A stretch of 64,000 nucleotides of DNA from CSP1-5 sp964348275 (lineage in GTDB: Bacteria; Methylomirabilota; Methylomirabilia; Methylomirabilales; CSP1-5), in contig CAYGBT010000012.1 of assembly GCA_964348275.1 (NCBI GenBank), positions 1 to 64,000 on the forward strand, read 5' to 3'. Positions 43,543 to 51,324 of this stretch are shown piece after piece. Position 1 is the stretch's first letter. Each line of letters starts with the position of its first letter. The notes beneath the pieces were generated by a model that saw only the letters and a list, made by a program, of their open reading frames with translations, ran no database searches and was not told the origin of the DNA. Made by a program: the position numbers and the translations under genes.

Positions 43543-44073
43543 TTAGCCTGCCACGTATCCCTTTTCCACGAGCATGGCCACCACCCGCCGAGCGGCCGCC
43601 TCAGGTGACTCCTCGTCTCCCCGCACGACCACCTCCGGGCGCTCCGGCGGCTCGTAGGTCGCCTGCATCCCGGGCACACTGGTGGTCGCTCCCTCCCGGG
43701 CCTTGCGATAAATTCCTTTGGGATCTCGCGCCATGCACACCTCCAGTGGGCATTCCACGTACACCTCAACGAATCGGGCGATCTGCTCCCGAGCGCGATC
43801 TCGATAGGCTCGACGGTTGCCCGTGGCGTCGAAGATCACAGGGACACCATGTCGAGTCAGGAGCCAGCCGACATGGGTCATCGCTCCGTAAAAGACATCC
43901 CGTTCTTCCTCGCTATACCGAGGATGGGGGGTGAAGATCCGTCTCAGCGCGTCGGACTCCAACACCGCGACGGTCGTCCCCCTGGCAGACAACTCCCGTA
44001 CAACCGCCGCCGCCACCGTGGACTTGCCCGACGCGGGGAGACCCGTGATCCACACCGCAAACCCCCGCTCCAT
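43543..44073 (-). CDS. cysC: Adenylyl-sulfate kinase
   Basis: The 176-residue kinase phosphorylates APS to PAPS. The P-loop reads GLPASGKST at about residues 11-19, and GVPVIFDATGNRRAYRDRAR and KGIYRKAREG (the mobile lid) are in family positions. Family members more often read GLSGAGKST and ISPFR, here changed to ATGNRR, so substrate specificity should be treated with some care. It is followed after 5 bp by the AdoMet synthetase and starts 1 bp after the stop of the APH-type kinase. Confidence 0.8.
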   Translation of the reverse strand: MERGFAVWITGLPASGKSTVAAAVVRELSARGTTVAVLESDALRRIFTPHPRYSEEERDVFYGAMTHVGWLLTRHGVPVIFDATGNRRAYRDRAREQIARFVEVYVECPLEVCMARDPKGIYRKAREGATTSVPGMQATYEPPERPEVVVRGDEESPEAAARRVVAMLVEKGYVAG

Positions 44074-44074
44074 G

Positions 44075-45163
44075 TCAGGCCCCGCAGTAAGCGTTCACCC
44101 GACTGGGATCAAAGATCTCCGTGTCCAGCACCCCCTGAATGAAGGTAAAGAGCTTCCGCCGCACCCCCTCCGGCAGTTTGGGGTACCAAAGGGGACTGGC
44201 CATGACCAGCCCCCGGAACGCGAAGAAGGGAGCGACCACGCGAAGCAGCTCGCGGTCTCCGCTTTTTTCCAGGTACCGCTGCCAGAAGCGATGGAACAGC
44301 GTCTCGAGGGGTCCTTCGAGCCGCTCGCTTTGCTGCAGTGAGAAGAACAGGTAATTCATGGTAAGGCACGTCACATCGTCCGCCGGGTCTCCCCATTCCC
44401 CGCGCGCACGGTCCAGCACCGTAAAGTCCGTGCCCGCCCGGAACAGGATGTTCCACGGGTGAAAATCACCGTGGACCTGTCGAAGTCGGTGAGTCCGTCC
44501 CTTGAGGCGCCATCGCCAGGCCACTGATCGCTGCTCGATGCCTTCCAGCAAATCCGGGGTGATGAATCCGTATTGGGGAGGATAGCTGTCCGACAGACCC
44601 ATGATGCACTCCCCGTGGCCCACCAGTTCCCGAATGCGCCGACTGTAGAGAACGGGATCAAGACCGGGGACGCGGTGGATCTCTACCAGGTAATCACAGA
44701 GGGCATCGGCCCGGGCCAGATCCAGTTCGGTGAGGTCACCGTGGTCGCGGAGCCGGTTCAGGTCGCGGAAATATCCCTCTCCTTCCACGTATTCCATGAG
44801 AAGAAAGAGTTCCTCCACCTTTCCCAAGGAGAGGATGCCGCCGTCTCGTTCAAATGCCCCGACGTCCAGGGACTGGACGTGGCGGGGGAGGCGATTGAAT
44901 GCCCAGTGGTCCCAGAGGAGCGCCTGAGCCCGATCTGCCATGTGCTGGTGTCCGAAGCGGCCCGGGTGTATGGTCTCCACCACAGCACGGTAACGTTGGC
45001 CAGAGGCCTTGTACTCCACTTGGATCGGCACACCGTACCCGTACCCCTTAATGGCTCCTGCTTGAAGGGGTTCGCCCAGGGGACTGAGGCCGAGGATCTC
45101 TACGGGTTTTCCGAGGACGGATTCCAGGTATTTCACAAGGAGTTCGGGGGTCAGTTCGGGCAT
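44075..45163 (-). CDS. Aminoglycoside-phosphotransferase-fold kinase
   Basis: The 362-residue protein has the APH/choline kinase signature VHGDFHPWNILF (catalytic Asp and Asn) and FTVLDRARGEWGDPADDV carrying the metal-binding Asp. N-terminal Lys and ATP-binding elements are less clear. Many such genes phosphorylate metabolites rather than drugs; the substrate here is unknown. I chose the ATG at 45163 behind GGAGGGGG; a longer open frame begins at 45292 with no support. It is the first of the APH, cysC, AdoMet synthetase run. Confidence 0.8.
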   Translation of the reverse strand: MPELTPELLVKYLESVLGKPVEILGLSPLGEPLQAGAIKGYGYGVPIQVEYKASGQRYRAVVETIHPGRFGHQHMADRAQALLWDHWAFNRLPRHVQSLDVGAFERDGGILSLGKVEELFLLMEYVEGEGYFRDLNRLRDHGDLTELDLARADALCDYLVEIHRVPGLDPVLYSRRIRELVGHGECIMGLSDSYPPQYGFITPDLLEGIEQRSVAWRWRLKGRTHRLRQVHGDFHPWNILFRAGTDFTVLDRARGEWGDPADDVTCLTMNYLFFSLQQSERLEGPLETLFHRFWQRYLEKSGDRELLRVVAPFFAFRGLVMASPLWYPKLPEGVRRKLFTFIQGVLDTEIFDPSRVNAYCGA

Positions 45164-45337
45164 GATACCATCCCCCTCCGGGACGGTAAGGCGGCGGTGA
45201 AGGTGCGCGCATGATACCACCCGTCTCCTCGTTCGACAAGGCGGCGGCCCAGCCTCACGGTCCTGGGATAGTCCATTGCGGTGAGTTGACAAGGGGGGAC
45301 GTCAAGACACGGGCAGGCGTGGGGTCGAACCGTGCGG

Positions 45338-45763
45338 TTACCCCCTCGATTGCTGGGGAAGGATTCTCTGGATGAGGCCCAAGAGAGAGTCAGCCTTAAA
45401 GGGTTTCGTGACAAAATCCACAGCTCCCATCTCTGTTGCCTTCATAAACGTGGCCCGGTCGCCAAAGGCGGTGAGAAAGACCACCGGGAGGTCCCAATTT
45501 TGGCGCCGGATCTCCGTTAAGAGATCCAGTCCTCCCATGCTCGGCATGATCAAATCGGTGAGGACCAGATGGCACGGGTGCGATTTGAGGACGGAAATCG
45601 CCTCGGTACCATTCGTAGCCACGTGAACCTCATATCCGGCGCCGATGAGGATGCGAAAGAGATTCTCCCGCATATCATCATCATCCTCGACCACCAGGAT
45701 CCGACCCAGCAGCCTTCGACCCGTTTGCTTCAGGTTTTTCCTTGTCTTTGCCTTCGATTCCAT
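45338..45763 (-). CDS. Stand-alone response-regulator receiver
   Basis: The 141-residue protein is a receiver domain alone. VEDDDDM supplies the acidic pocket, VLTDLIMPSMGG the phosphorylated Asp (about residue 70), the switch Thr is in FLTAFGD and the Lys in VTKPFKA. A basic N-terminal extension of about 20 residues precedes it. No histidine kinase or output domain is adjacent. The remnant at 26.1 kb is a related receiver end. Confidence 0.92.
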   Translation of the reverse strand: MESKAKTRKNLKQTGRRLLGRILVVEDDDDMRENLFRILIGAGYEVHVATNGTEAISVLKSHPCHLVLTDLIMPSMGGLDLLTEIRRQNWDLPVVFLTAFGDRATFMKATEMGAVDFVTKPFKADSLLGLIQRILPQQSRG

Positions 45764-45836
45764 CCTCGTGCCCGAACTACGTTGTGCAGCCCCCTGAAAA
45801 AGAATCTCCGCTCCTGGGAAGAGACGTTGAGCTCAT

Positions 45837-47579
45837 TCAATGCACCGTCAGCGGCACAAACTCACCTCGCTCGACATCCACCAGTCCCCCGTCGGTCAAC
45901 CGGAGCTGCGGGATAACAGGCAGGGCTAAGAACGACAACGCTGCAAAGGGATTCTGAGCGGCACAGCCGAGGGCCCGCGCCTTTTTCAACAGCCCGTCCA
46001 TGCCGGCGGCCACCTGAGCCGGGGAATCGCCGCTCATGAGCCCCGCGACGGGTAAGGCGAGCGACGCCCGGACGATTCCGTCACTCGCGACCGCAAGCCC
46101 GCCCCCCATTGCCCCCACGTGGTCCAAGGCCGTGAGGAGGTCGCGCTCCTCGACCCCCACCGCCATGAGGTTATGAGAATCGTGTGCCACCGAGGAGGCC
46201 AGGGCTCCTTCCCGAAGGCCAAATCCCTGGACAAGCCCGAGGCCGATGTTCCCGTTCCTGCCGTGCCGCTCCACCACGACGAGTTTCAGGATGTCCCGAG
46301 AGGGATCAGAACGGACCTCCCCGTTCTCGACGGGGGCCTCAAGTACCCACCGGTGGGTGATGATCTGCCCGGGGACGAGCCCGATGACCCGCACGAGCCG
46401 GCCGCGGCTGGAGAAAATACGAAGGCTTTCGATAGAGAGCCGGGGAATCCTCACCGTGCCAGAGACGCCTTGCTCTCGCAACCGGGGGATCTCTCGGAGA
46501 AGCTTCCCCTCTTCCGCGACGAGCCGACCTCCCTTAAAGACCAAAAGAGGAGTGAAATCTCGAAGGTTGTCTACTACGACCAGGTCAGCAAGATACCCTG
46601 GTGCCACCGCCCCGCGCCCCTGGAGACCGAATGCCTCGGCGACGTTCAGGGTCACCATCTGGACGGCCAGATGCGGCGCAAGCCCGAGCGCGACTGCTCT
46701 CCTGAGCAGCGTATCCAGGTGGCCTTCGGCAACGAGCTCGTGGGACTGCTTATCGTCGCTGACGAGCAGACAACGCCTGACGGTCACCGGATTGACCATC
46801 GGGAGGAGGGTCGCCAAATTCCGTGCCTGGGAGCCCTCCCGGATCATGATGCGCATCCCCAACCGGAGCTTCTCCTGCGCCTCGTCGAGGGTCGTGGATT
46901 CGTGATCCGACTCGATCCCAGCGCTCATGTAGGCTATCAGCTTCTCTCCCCTGAGGCCCGGGGCGTGTCCGTCAACGCGCTTCCCGTGTGATCGGGTCAG
47001 AACGATCTTCTCTAAGATGTCCTGCCTTCCTTGGATCACCCCGGGATAATCCATCACCTCCGCCAACCCCAGCACTCGCTCGTCCTTCAAAAGCGTCGCG
47101 ATGGCTTCCACCCCCAAGGAGGCGCCCGAGGTTTCAAACCCCGTGGCCGGAACACAGGAGGGAGCCATGAAAAAGCAATCCAGTGGGAGATCCTGGCTGG
47201 CCCGCAGCATGTAGCGCACCCCTTCGAGACCGAGGACGTTGGCGATCTCGTGGGGATCCGCGACGACCGCTGAGGTCCCGCAAGGGACGACGGCCTCGGC
47301 AAATCCCTCAGGCGTCATGAGAGAACTCTCGATATGGATGTGGCCCTCGATAAAACCCGGGAGGAGGTATTTCCCCGGAAGGTCAAAAATCTCCTGGGCG
47401 CTCCGATACTGCGGGCCAATTCCGACAATCCGTCCGTCGCCTAAAGCGACGTTGGTTGTCGTGACCTCCCCGGAAAAAACATTCAGGACCTGCACCCCAG
47501 TCAGTAAACAATCCACCGCGCGCCGGTATCCTGCCATTTCGATCCCGTGCAGCTGTGTCGAGAGATGGCCGCCTTTCAC
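45837..47579 (-). CDS. ade: Adenine deaminase
   Basis: This enzyme deaminates adenine to hypoxanthine. The 580-residue amidohydrolase shows the metal motif GFIEGHIHIESS, the VADPHEIANV segment, AEVMDYPGVI, the GHAPGL loop and the SHNLMAVG region typical of bacterial Ade. The GTG at 47579 overlaps the hpt TGA; the ATG at 47537 (MAGYRRAVDC) would also be a natural start. It is coupled to hpt, which uses its product, so the pair channels adenine to IMP. Confidence 0.93.
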   Translation of the reverse strand: MKGGHLSTQLHGIEMAGYRRAVDCLLTGVQVLNVFSGEVTTTNVALGDGRIVGIGPQYRSAQEIFDLPGKYLLPGFIEGHIHIESSLMTPEGFAEAVVPCGTSAVVADPHEIANVLGLEGVRYMLRASQDLPLDCFFMAPSCVPATGFETSGASLGVEAIATLLKDERVLGLAEVMDYPGVIQGRQDILEKIVLTRSHGKRVDGHAPGLRGEKLIAYMSAGIESDHESTTLDEAQEKLRLGMRIMIREGSQARNLATLLPMVNPVTVRRCLLVSDDKQSHELVAEGHLDTLLRRAVALGLAPHLAVQMVTLNVAEAFGLQGRGAVAPGYLADLVVVDNLRDFTPLLVFKGGRLVAEEGKLLREIPRLREQGVSGTVRIPRLSIESLRIFSSRGRLVRVIGLVPGQIITHRWVLEAPVENGEVRSDPSRDILKLVVVERHGRNGNIGLGLVQGFGLREGALASSVAHDSHNLMAVGVEERDLLTALDHVGAMGGGLAVASDGIVRASLALPVAGLMSGDSPAQVAAGMDGLLKKARALGCAAQNPFAALSFLALPVIPQLRLTDGGLVDVERGEFVPLTVH

Positions 47580-48109
47580 GGTTTCTCTACTCCCTCTATC
47601 CGGTAGATATCCGGAAGATAGCGGTATCGCTCGGCGTAATCGATACCGTAACCGACGATGAAACCTCTCGGCAATTCAAAGCCGACGTAGTCCACTTTCA
47701 CGTCCGCGAGACGCCGCTCCTTCTTGTCGATGAGGGAACAGACCCTGAGCGATTGGGGGCTGTACCCCTTGAGCACATCCAGAATGACCTGGAGCGTAAT
47801 GCCCGTGTCCTCAATATCCTCCACCAGCAGGACATCGCGCCCGGTAATGGGCACCTGGATGTCCTTGGTGATAGTCACCTGCCCCGAGGTTTCGGCACGG
47901 TAGCCGTAACTCAACGCACCGATGAAGTCGACGCTGACCGGGATGTGTAAGTTTCGGATGAGATCAGCGAGGAAGACGAAGGACCCCCGGAGGATGCCAA
48001 CGAGGACCAGATCGGAACCGGCATAGTCCGCACTGATCGCGGCGGCCAGCTCCTGAACCCGTCGGGCAATCTCATCGCGGGAATACAGGAGAACGAGTTG
48101 TTCCCCCAT
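47576..48109 (-). CDS. hpt: Hypoxanthine phosphoribosyltransferase
   Basis: This enzyme turns hypoxanthine (and usually guanine) plus PRPP into IMP. The 177-residue protein has the PRPP motif VLLVEDIEDTGITL at about residues 90-103, the GILRGSFVF loop and the LPDIYRIEGVE C-terminal end. GGGGAGG precedes the ATG at 48109. It is followed by ade with overlapping codons, forming a purine-salvage operon. Confidence 0.95.
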   Translation of the reverse strand: MGEQLVLLYSRDEIARRVQELAAAISADYAGSDLVLVGILRGSFVFLADLIRNLHIPVSVDFIGALSYGYRAETSGQVTITKDIQVPITGRDVLLVEDIEDTGITLQVILDVLKGYSPQSLRVCSLIDKKERRLADVKVDYVGFELPRGFIVGYGIDYAERYRYLPDIYRIEGVEKP

Positions 48110-48282
48110 TGCTCCTCCCCTCAAGCCGTACCTGGCTGCTCATTGGAGACAACGATCAGATAAGCAGAGGGCCAGGCCTTTGCATTACACCTGGCCCTCC
48201 CCTCCACCGGTCGCCATCCACTGCCCGCGATCCCGTGATGTGCGCTCCCCCGTCTCAGAGCCCCCCGCGCGGAACGGCAATT

Positions 48283-48615
48283 TCACATAACAGGCATGCC
48301 ACTTGGGACCTTGGAGCGTTGTCCTCCTCCATGCGACGGGGTGATCCCATGAATACGCCGCCCAAGAGCCGGCATCTCCGGCACCCCTGGGGGGACCCAC
48401 GGCACATGAACCCCGAAGGTATCCCAAGCGCATCGGAAACAAACCGCCAGACCCTCCGGGGCATAGGTGCACCGCGGGCAGCAGAGCCCTCCACAGAAGC
48501 GACACCCCCACAGAGGTTCGTGGGCGGTCGCCCCGCAGGAACACACCTCCGCAAAGGCCTTGGCCTCAGTGACGGCCCCTTGCCGTGCCCCGGCACGCCC
48601 TCGCATCTCTCCCAT
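48283..48615 (-). CDS. Small Cys-rich zinc-ribbon protein
   Basis: The 110-residue product has a tight Cys cluster (CSCG, CRFCGGLCCPRC and CFRC, about residues 24-62), enough for two zinc sites, framed by low-complexity ends. GAGAGGAG stands 6 nt before the ATG at 48615. It lies 87 bp below the nearest edge of structured element A on the same (minus) side. I do not know the family; metal binding is the only inference I would make. Confidence 0.6.
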   Translation of the reverse strand: MGEMRGRAGARQGAVTEAKAFAEVCSCGATAHEPLWGCRFCGGLCCPRCTYAPEGLAVCFRCAWDTFGVHVPWVPPGVPEMPALGRRIHGITPSHGGGQRSKVPSGMPVM

Positions 48616-48701
48616 CCAATTCTCCTCTCCGCCTTGCCGGTCGGAATGGACACTCCTCACCGAGCCGGGAACTCTTTGACTACCCGATGCAGAGCAACCC
48701 T

Positions 48702-48935
48702 GGTGCCACGAGGGGAGGGAGTCCGTTAGAAGAGTTAACTTATTGAATTTGAAAGGCACAGCCCCGGACATTTTCTCTGCTAACACCCGAGGGGGGGTCG
48801 AGCTTGGGACCTGGCCGCCCCACATGTACGATTGGGTCTGCGTAACTTCTTATCTTTTAAGGGATTAATCGTGGGACGCCGATGTCCCAAACGGATGGAG
48901 CTGCCCCGATGAAGGATCTCGCCGTAAGTAGGCGA
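48702..48935. ncRNA. Structured element, copy A of a three-copy family
   Basis: The copy begins at GGTGCCAC (48702-48709). The outer stem TTGGGAC (48804-48810) pairs with GTCCCAA (48884-48890). The inner stem CGCCCCAC (48816-48823) pairs with GTGGGACG (48871-48878), one mismatch. GTAA starts 31 nt after the first outer arm. Then comes GGATG...TGCCCCG and a hairpin TCGCC/GGCGA (48919-48923 with 48931-48935). It has no ORF with coding character. Coordinates are the outermost conserved landmarks; which strand is transcribed is open, but on the minus strand it would be in the leader of the zinc-ribbon gene. Confidence 0.55.
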
Positions 48936-49033
48936 CAACACGACCGCTCTTTCCCGCCTGGGTACCCCGTGCAGTTGTTAAAAGACGAAGGATCGCTGCC
49001 ATTATGAATGACGTACGAATACGAGGGTGTCCT

Positions 49034-49306
49034 CTAATAGTACTTGAACTCTATCTCCTCGACCCCTTCAAGACCTGAGAACTCTCTTTTTAGTTCATCC
49101 ACCATCTTCTTCTGAACAACCCACGCCAAAGGCTTACAACATACTCCCGAAGGCATCTTGCTGTCGAAGTCCAAGGCGATAATCAGCTTCCGGCCCTCGT
49201 CTTCATAGTCGATGTACTTCACGACCCCGAGGTCGTAGAGAGACAGTTCCGTCTCCGGATCTTTCACCCTTTTGAGGACGTCGACGATGCTTTCTTTGGT
49301 CAGCAC
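49034..49306 (-). CDS. DUF59/MIP18-family iron-sulfur assembly protein
   Basis: The 90-residue protein has the family start (VLKRVKDPETELSLYDLGVV) and a conserved Cys pair (GVCCKPL) in the position of the single family Cys. DUF59 proteins such as SufT or PaaD assist Fe-S cluster maturation. It stands alone as a small gene below the ArsA-like operon. Confidence 0.85.
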   Translation of the reverse strand: MLTKESIVDVLKRVKDPETELSLYDLGVVKYIDYEDEGRKLIIALDFDSKMPSGVCCKPLAWVVQKKMVDELKREFSGLEGVEEIEFKYY

Positions 49307-49425
49307 GGCTTTAGCGTCCCGTTACCGAATCTCCGAATAACAGCTCCAGCCTGGCCTTGTCTGCCACGACCAGAAGGCCCCCAGGGTAAGAAGCAGCCGG
49401 CCAGTTGTTCTGTCTCCCTGTGTAC

Positions 49426-50055
49426 TTAAGCCTGGCTGGCAAACCAGGAGAGCGTTCTGTGAACAACCTCCTGAACTTTGCCTGGCACCGGCACCACATA
49501 CAAGTATAGCGTCCCTGTGCGCGGGACCAGGGCCAGGTGTCTCAGATGTCGAGGCTGCGGCAGCGATCGTACCCAGTCGCGTAGACTCGCCACCGCACTC
49601 GGATCCTCTCCTAAGACCTCAAAACGCTGGCCACCCCCATCCACCATTTCCCGCCGCCACGTTGACTCGCCAGCCAATCGGCCGAGGCGCCGGCGATAGG
49701 AGGCCGCGATGACGTGTGCCTCGCTTCGGATCGGTTTTGCCGGGTACGTGACGACGAAAAGACGGTCACCACCTGTAAGAAGACGCGCCACAGGGAGGTA
49801 CAACAGGCTGTGGCGAGGCAACAAGGTCAGCGTTGCCTCCACGCGGCTCGTCGCACTGACGCCCCGATAATCCGCCTTGAAGCCCAACACCCCACCCAGC
49901 CAGGTATAGGTCTGGTCTTCTGGGTGAAGCGCCGCCTCCAGTTCCCGGCTGATGGCGCGGGCCAAGTCCATGTTCCTCCTCCGCCCCCGGAAATAGCCGA
50001 GGGTGAGGCCCCCCGCGACCACAATGAGCACCAGGAAGAGTTGCGCATCGGTCAT
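49426..50055 (-). CDS. Membrane-anchored protein of the ArsA-like operon
   Basis: The 209-residue product has one N-terminal membrane helix (about residues 5-20) followed by a basic stretch and a soluble domain with PRHSLLYLPVARLL, SLPQPRHLRHLALVPRTG and a TLYLYVVPVPG end. I do not recognise the family. ATGA overlap with the ArsA-like gene and GAGGAGG upstream imply tight coupling, so it is likely a membrane partner of that ATPase. Confidence 0.65.
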   Translation of the reverse strand: MTDAQLFLVLIVVAGGLTLGYFRGRRRNMDLARAISRELEAALHPEDQTYTWLGGVLGFKADYRGVSATSRVEATLTLLPRHSLLYLPVARLLTGGDRLFVVTYPAKPIRSEAHVIAASYRRRLGRLAGESTWRREMVDGGGQRFEVLGEDPSAVASLRDWVRSLPQPRHLRHLALVPRTGTLYLYVVPVPGKVQEVVHRTLSWFASQA

Positions 50056-51053
50056 CGGGCAACCTCCTCTGACACCCACGCGGCGAAGAAGTTGGCAGCC
50101 GCACACTGGAACAGCCGCAGCCGTTCCAGCCCACGGACTTCGCTGGGCTCCAGGGCCGCCTCAAAGATGGGGAGCGTCACTTCCCGGCGGAGGCGCTCCA
50201 AGGTCTCGGCTTGCCGCGCCAGTCTGACTCGATCCACGCCAGCTGCCTCCCCTTCCGCGTATGCTAAGACCTTGTTCACGATCACCCCGCTGGCCGGGAT
50301 GCCAAAGCGCTCGAGCGCCTCCAGGGACCGGAGTGTCTCTAGCAGCGGGAGGCTCTCGGGATTCATCACTACGGCTACGGCGGTCCGCTCCACGTCGGCG
50401 AGGAGGGCATGCAGCGCCGTGGTCTCGGCCCGGGCCGCGTGCAGCTCCTTCAGGATGGGATCGTCTGCCTCCTCGTCCGGGAGGACCGTCTGCTCTCCCT
50501 CCACGTCGAACACCCGTTCCCCCTTGACGTGGGTGACCATCCCCCGGAGGTTCAGGATCCGCCGGCGCACGCCGATGAGCCGGTCCAACCACAAGAGCGA
50601 AATCGGGGGAAGCCCCAACACCCGTAAGGCGAGCCCGGTGGGTGGCGTATCCACCACCACCACGCCATAGCCATCTTCGGGCAGCAGCAGCTCGCGCAAG
50701 GCATCGAGCAGGGCCTCCTCTTCAACACCGGGGGCATAGCGGAGTAGGTCCAACGACCGGTCCAGATTGAAGGCACGGAGATACCGATAGACACCTTGAA
50801 ACCGATCCGCCGCCCGCCCGAGGAAGCCGCGAATTCGTGCCTCGACATCGACCTCCATGGCGTGTAGTCGCGGGGCGACCTCAATCGGGCGGTCCTTTAA
50901 TGGCACATCGAGGATATCCCCGAGGTTATGGGCGGGGTCGAGGGAAGCGATGAGAACGCGCCGCCCCGCGTCTGCCAGGGCGAGCGCAGTATGGGCGGCG
51001 CAGGTCGTCTTTCCCACGCCGCCCTTGCCGATGAACAAGATCGATTTGCGCAC
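50052..51053 (-). CDS. ArsA/Get3-like ATPase
   Basis: The 333-residue protein has the deviant Walker A GKGGVGKTT near the N-terminus, LDPAHNLGDILDVPL (the A-loop Asp region), VVVDTPPTG (Walker B) and a C-terminal helical part. ArsA/Get3 ATPases either energise arsenite export or deliver tail-anchored membrane proteins. Here the gene sits between cstA with a small protein upstream and a membrane-anchored protein downstream, without ars genes, so an arsenite role is doubtful. Single P-loop copy, unlike the duplicated ArsA of E. coli plasmids. Confidence 0.88.
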   Translation of the reverse strand: MRKSILFIGKGGVGKTTCAAHTALALADAGRRVLIASLDPAHNLGDILDVPLKDRPIEVAPRLHAMEVDVEARIRGFLGRAADRFQGVYRYLRAFNLDRSLDLLRYAPGVEEEALLDALRELLLPEDGYGVVVVDTPPTGLALRVLGLPPISLLWLDRLIGVRRRILNLRGMVTHVKGERVFDVEGEQTVLPDEEADDPILKELHAARAETTALHALLADVERTAVAVVMNPESLPLLETLRSLEALERFGIPASGVIVNKVLAYAEGEAAGVDRVRLARQAETLERLRREVTLPIFEAALEPSEVRGLERLRLFQCAAANFFAAWVSEEVAR

Positions 51054-51062
51054 GCCGGTCGC

Positions 51063-51320
51063 CTATTCCAGCCCAAGGAGACCCAAGAGTTCACCCCCGG
51101 CGTCGTCTAACGTTCCGGCCCGACGAACCATCACATAGAGCTCCCGGGCCATGTGGGGGGCCAGCCTCAGGCTAATCCCAGCGGGCGCGCTGGGAAACCC
51201 TGCAAAGGCCCCCAGCACCAACAGGCCGAAAATGTTCTCCTGCTCCTTTAGCTCGAACTCCAGAAATTCGGTGGAGCGGACCCGGAACGACCGGCAAAGG
51301 CCGCCGATCGCCCGGGCCAC
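51063..51320 (-). CDS. Small protein between cstA and ArsA-like gene
   Basis: The 85-residue product starts at a GTG just 4 bp after the cstA stop and ends 9 bp before the ArsA-like start. It has a central hydrophobic stretch (ENIFGLLVLGAFAGFP) and a Leu/Gly-rich C-terminus. I do not recognise the family. Its tight spacing makes it a member of the operon. Confidence 0.6.
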   Translation of the reverse strand: MARAIGGLCRSFRVRSTEFLEFELKEQENIFGLLVLGAFAGFPSAPAGISLRLAPHMARELYVMVRRAGTLDDAGGELLGLLGLE

Positions 51321-51324
51321 GCTA

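Noticed and set aside
48295..48320. TTGGGACCTTGG as a further copy of the structured element
   Set aside because: It lies in the coding end of the zinc-ribbon gene, and neither GTAA nor the GTCCCAA arm is found at the right distance.
49311..49499. A short minus-strand frame between the DUF59 and membrane-anchored genes
   Set aside because: It overlaps the end of the upstream gene in another frame, lacks a start with a ribosome-binding site and has no match.
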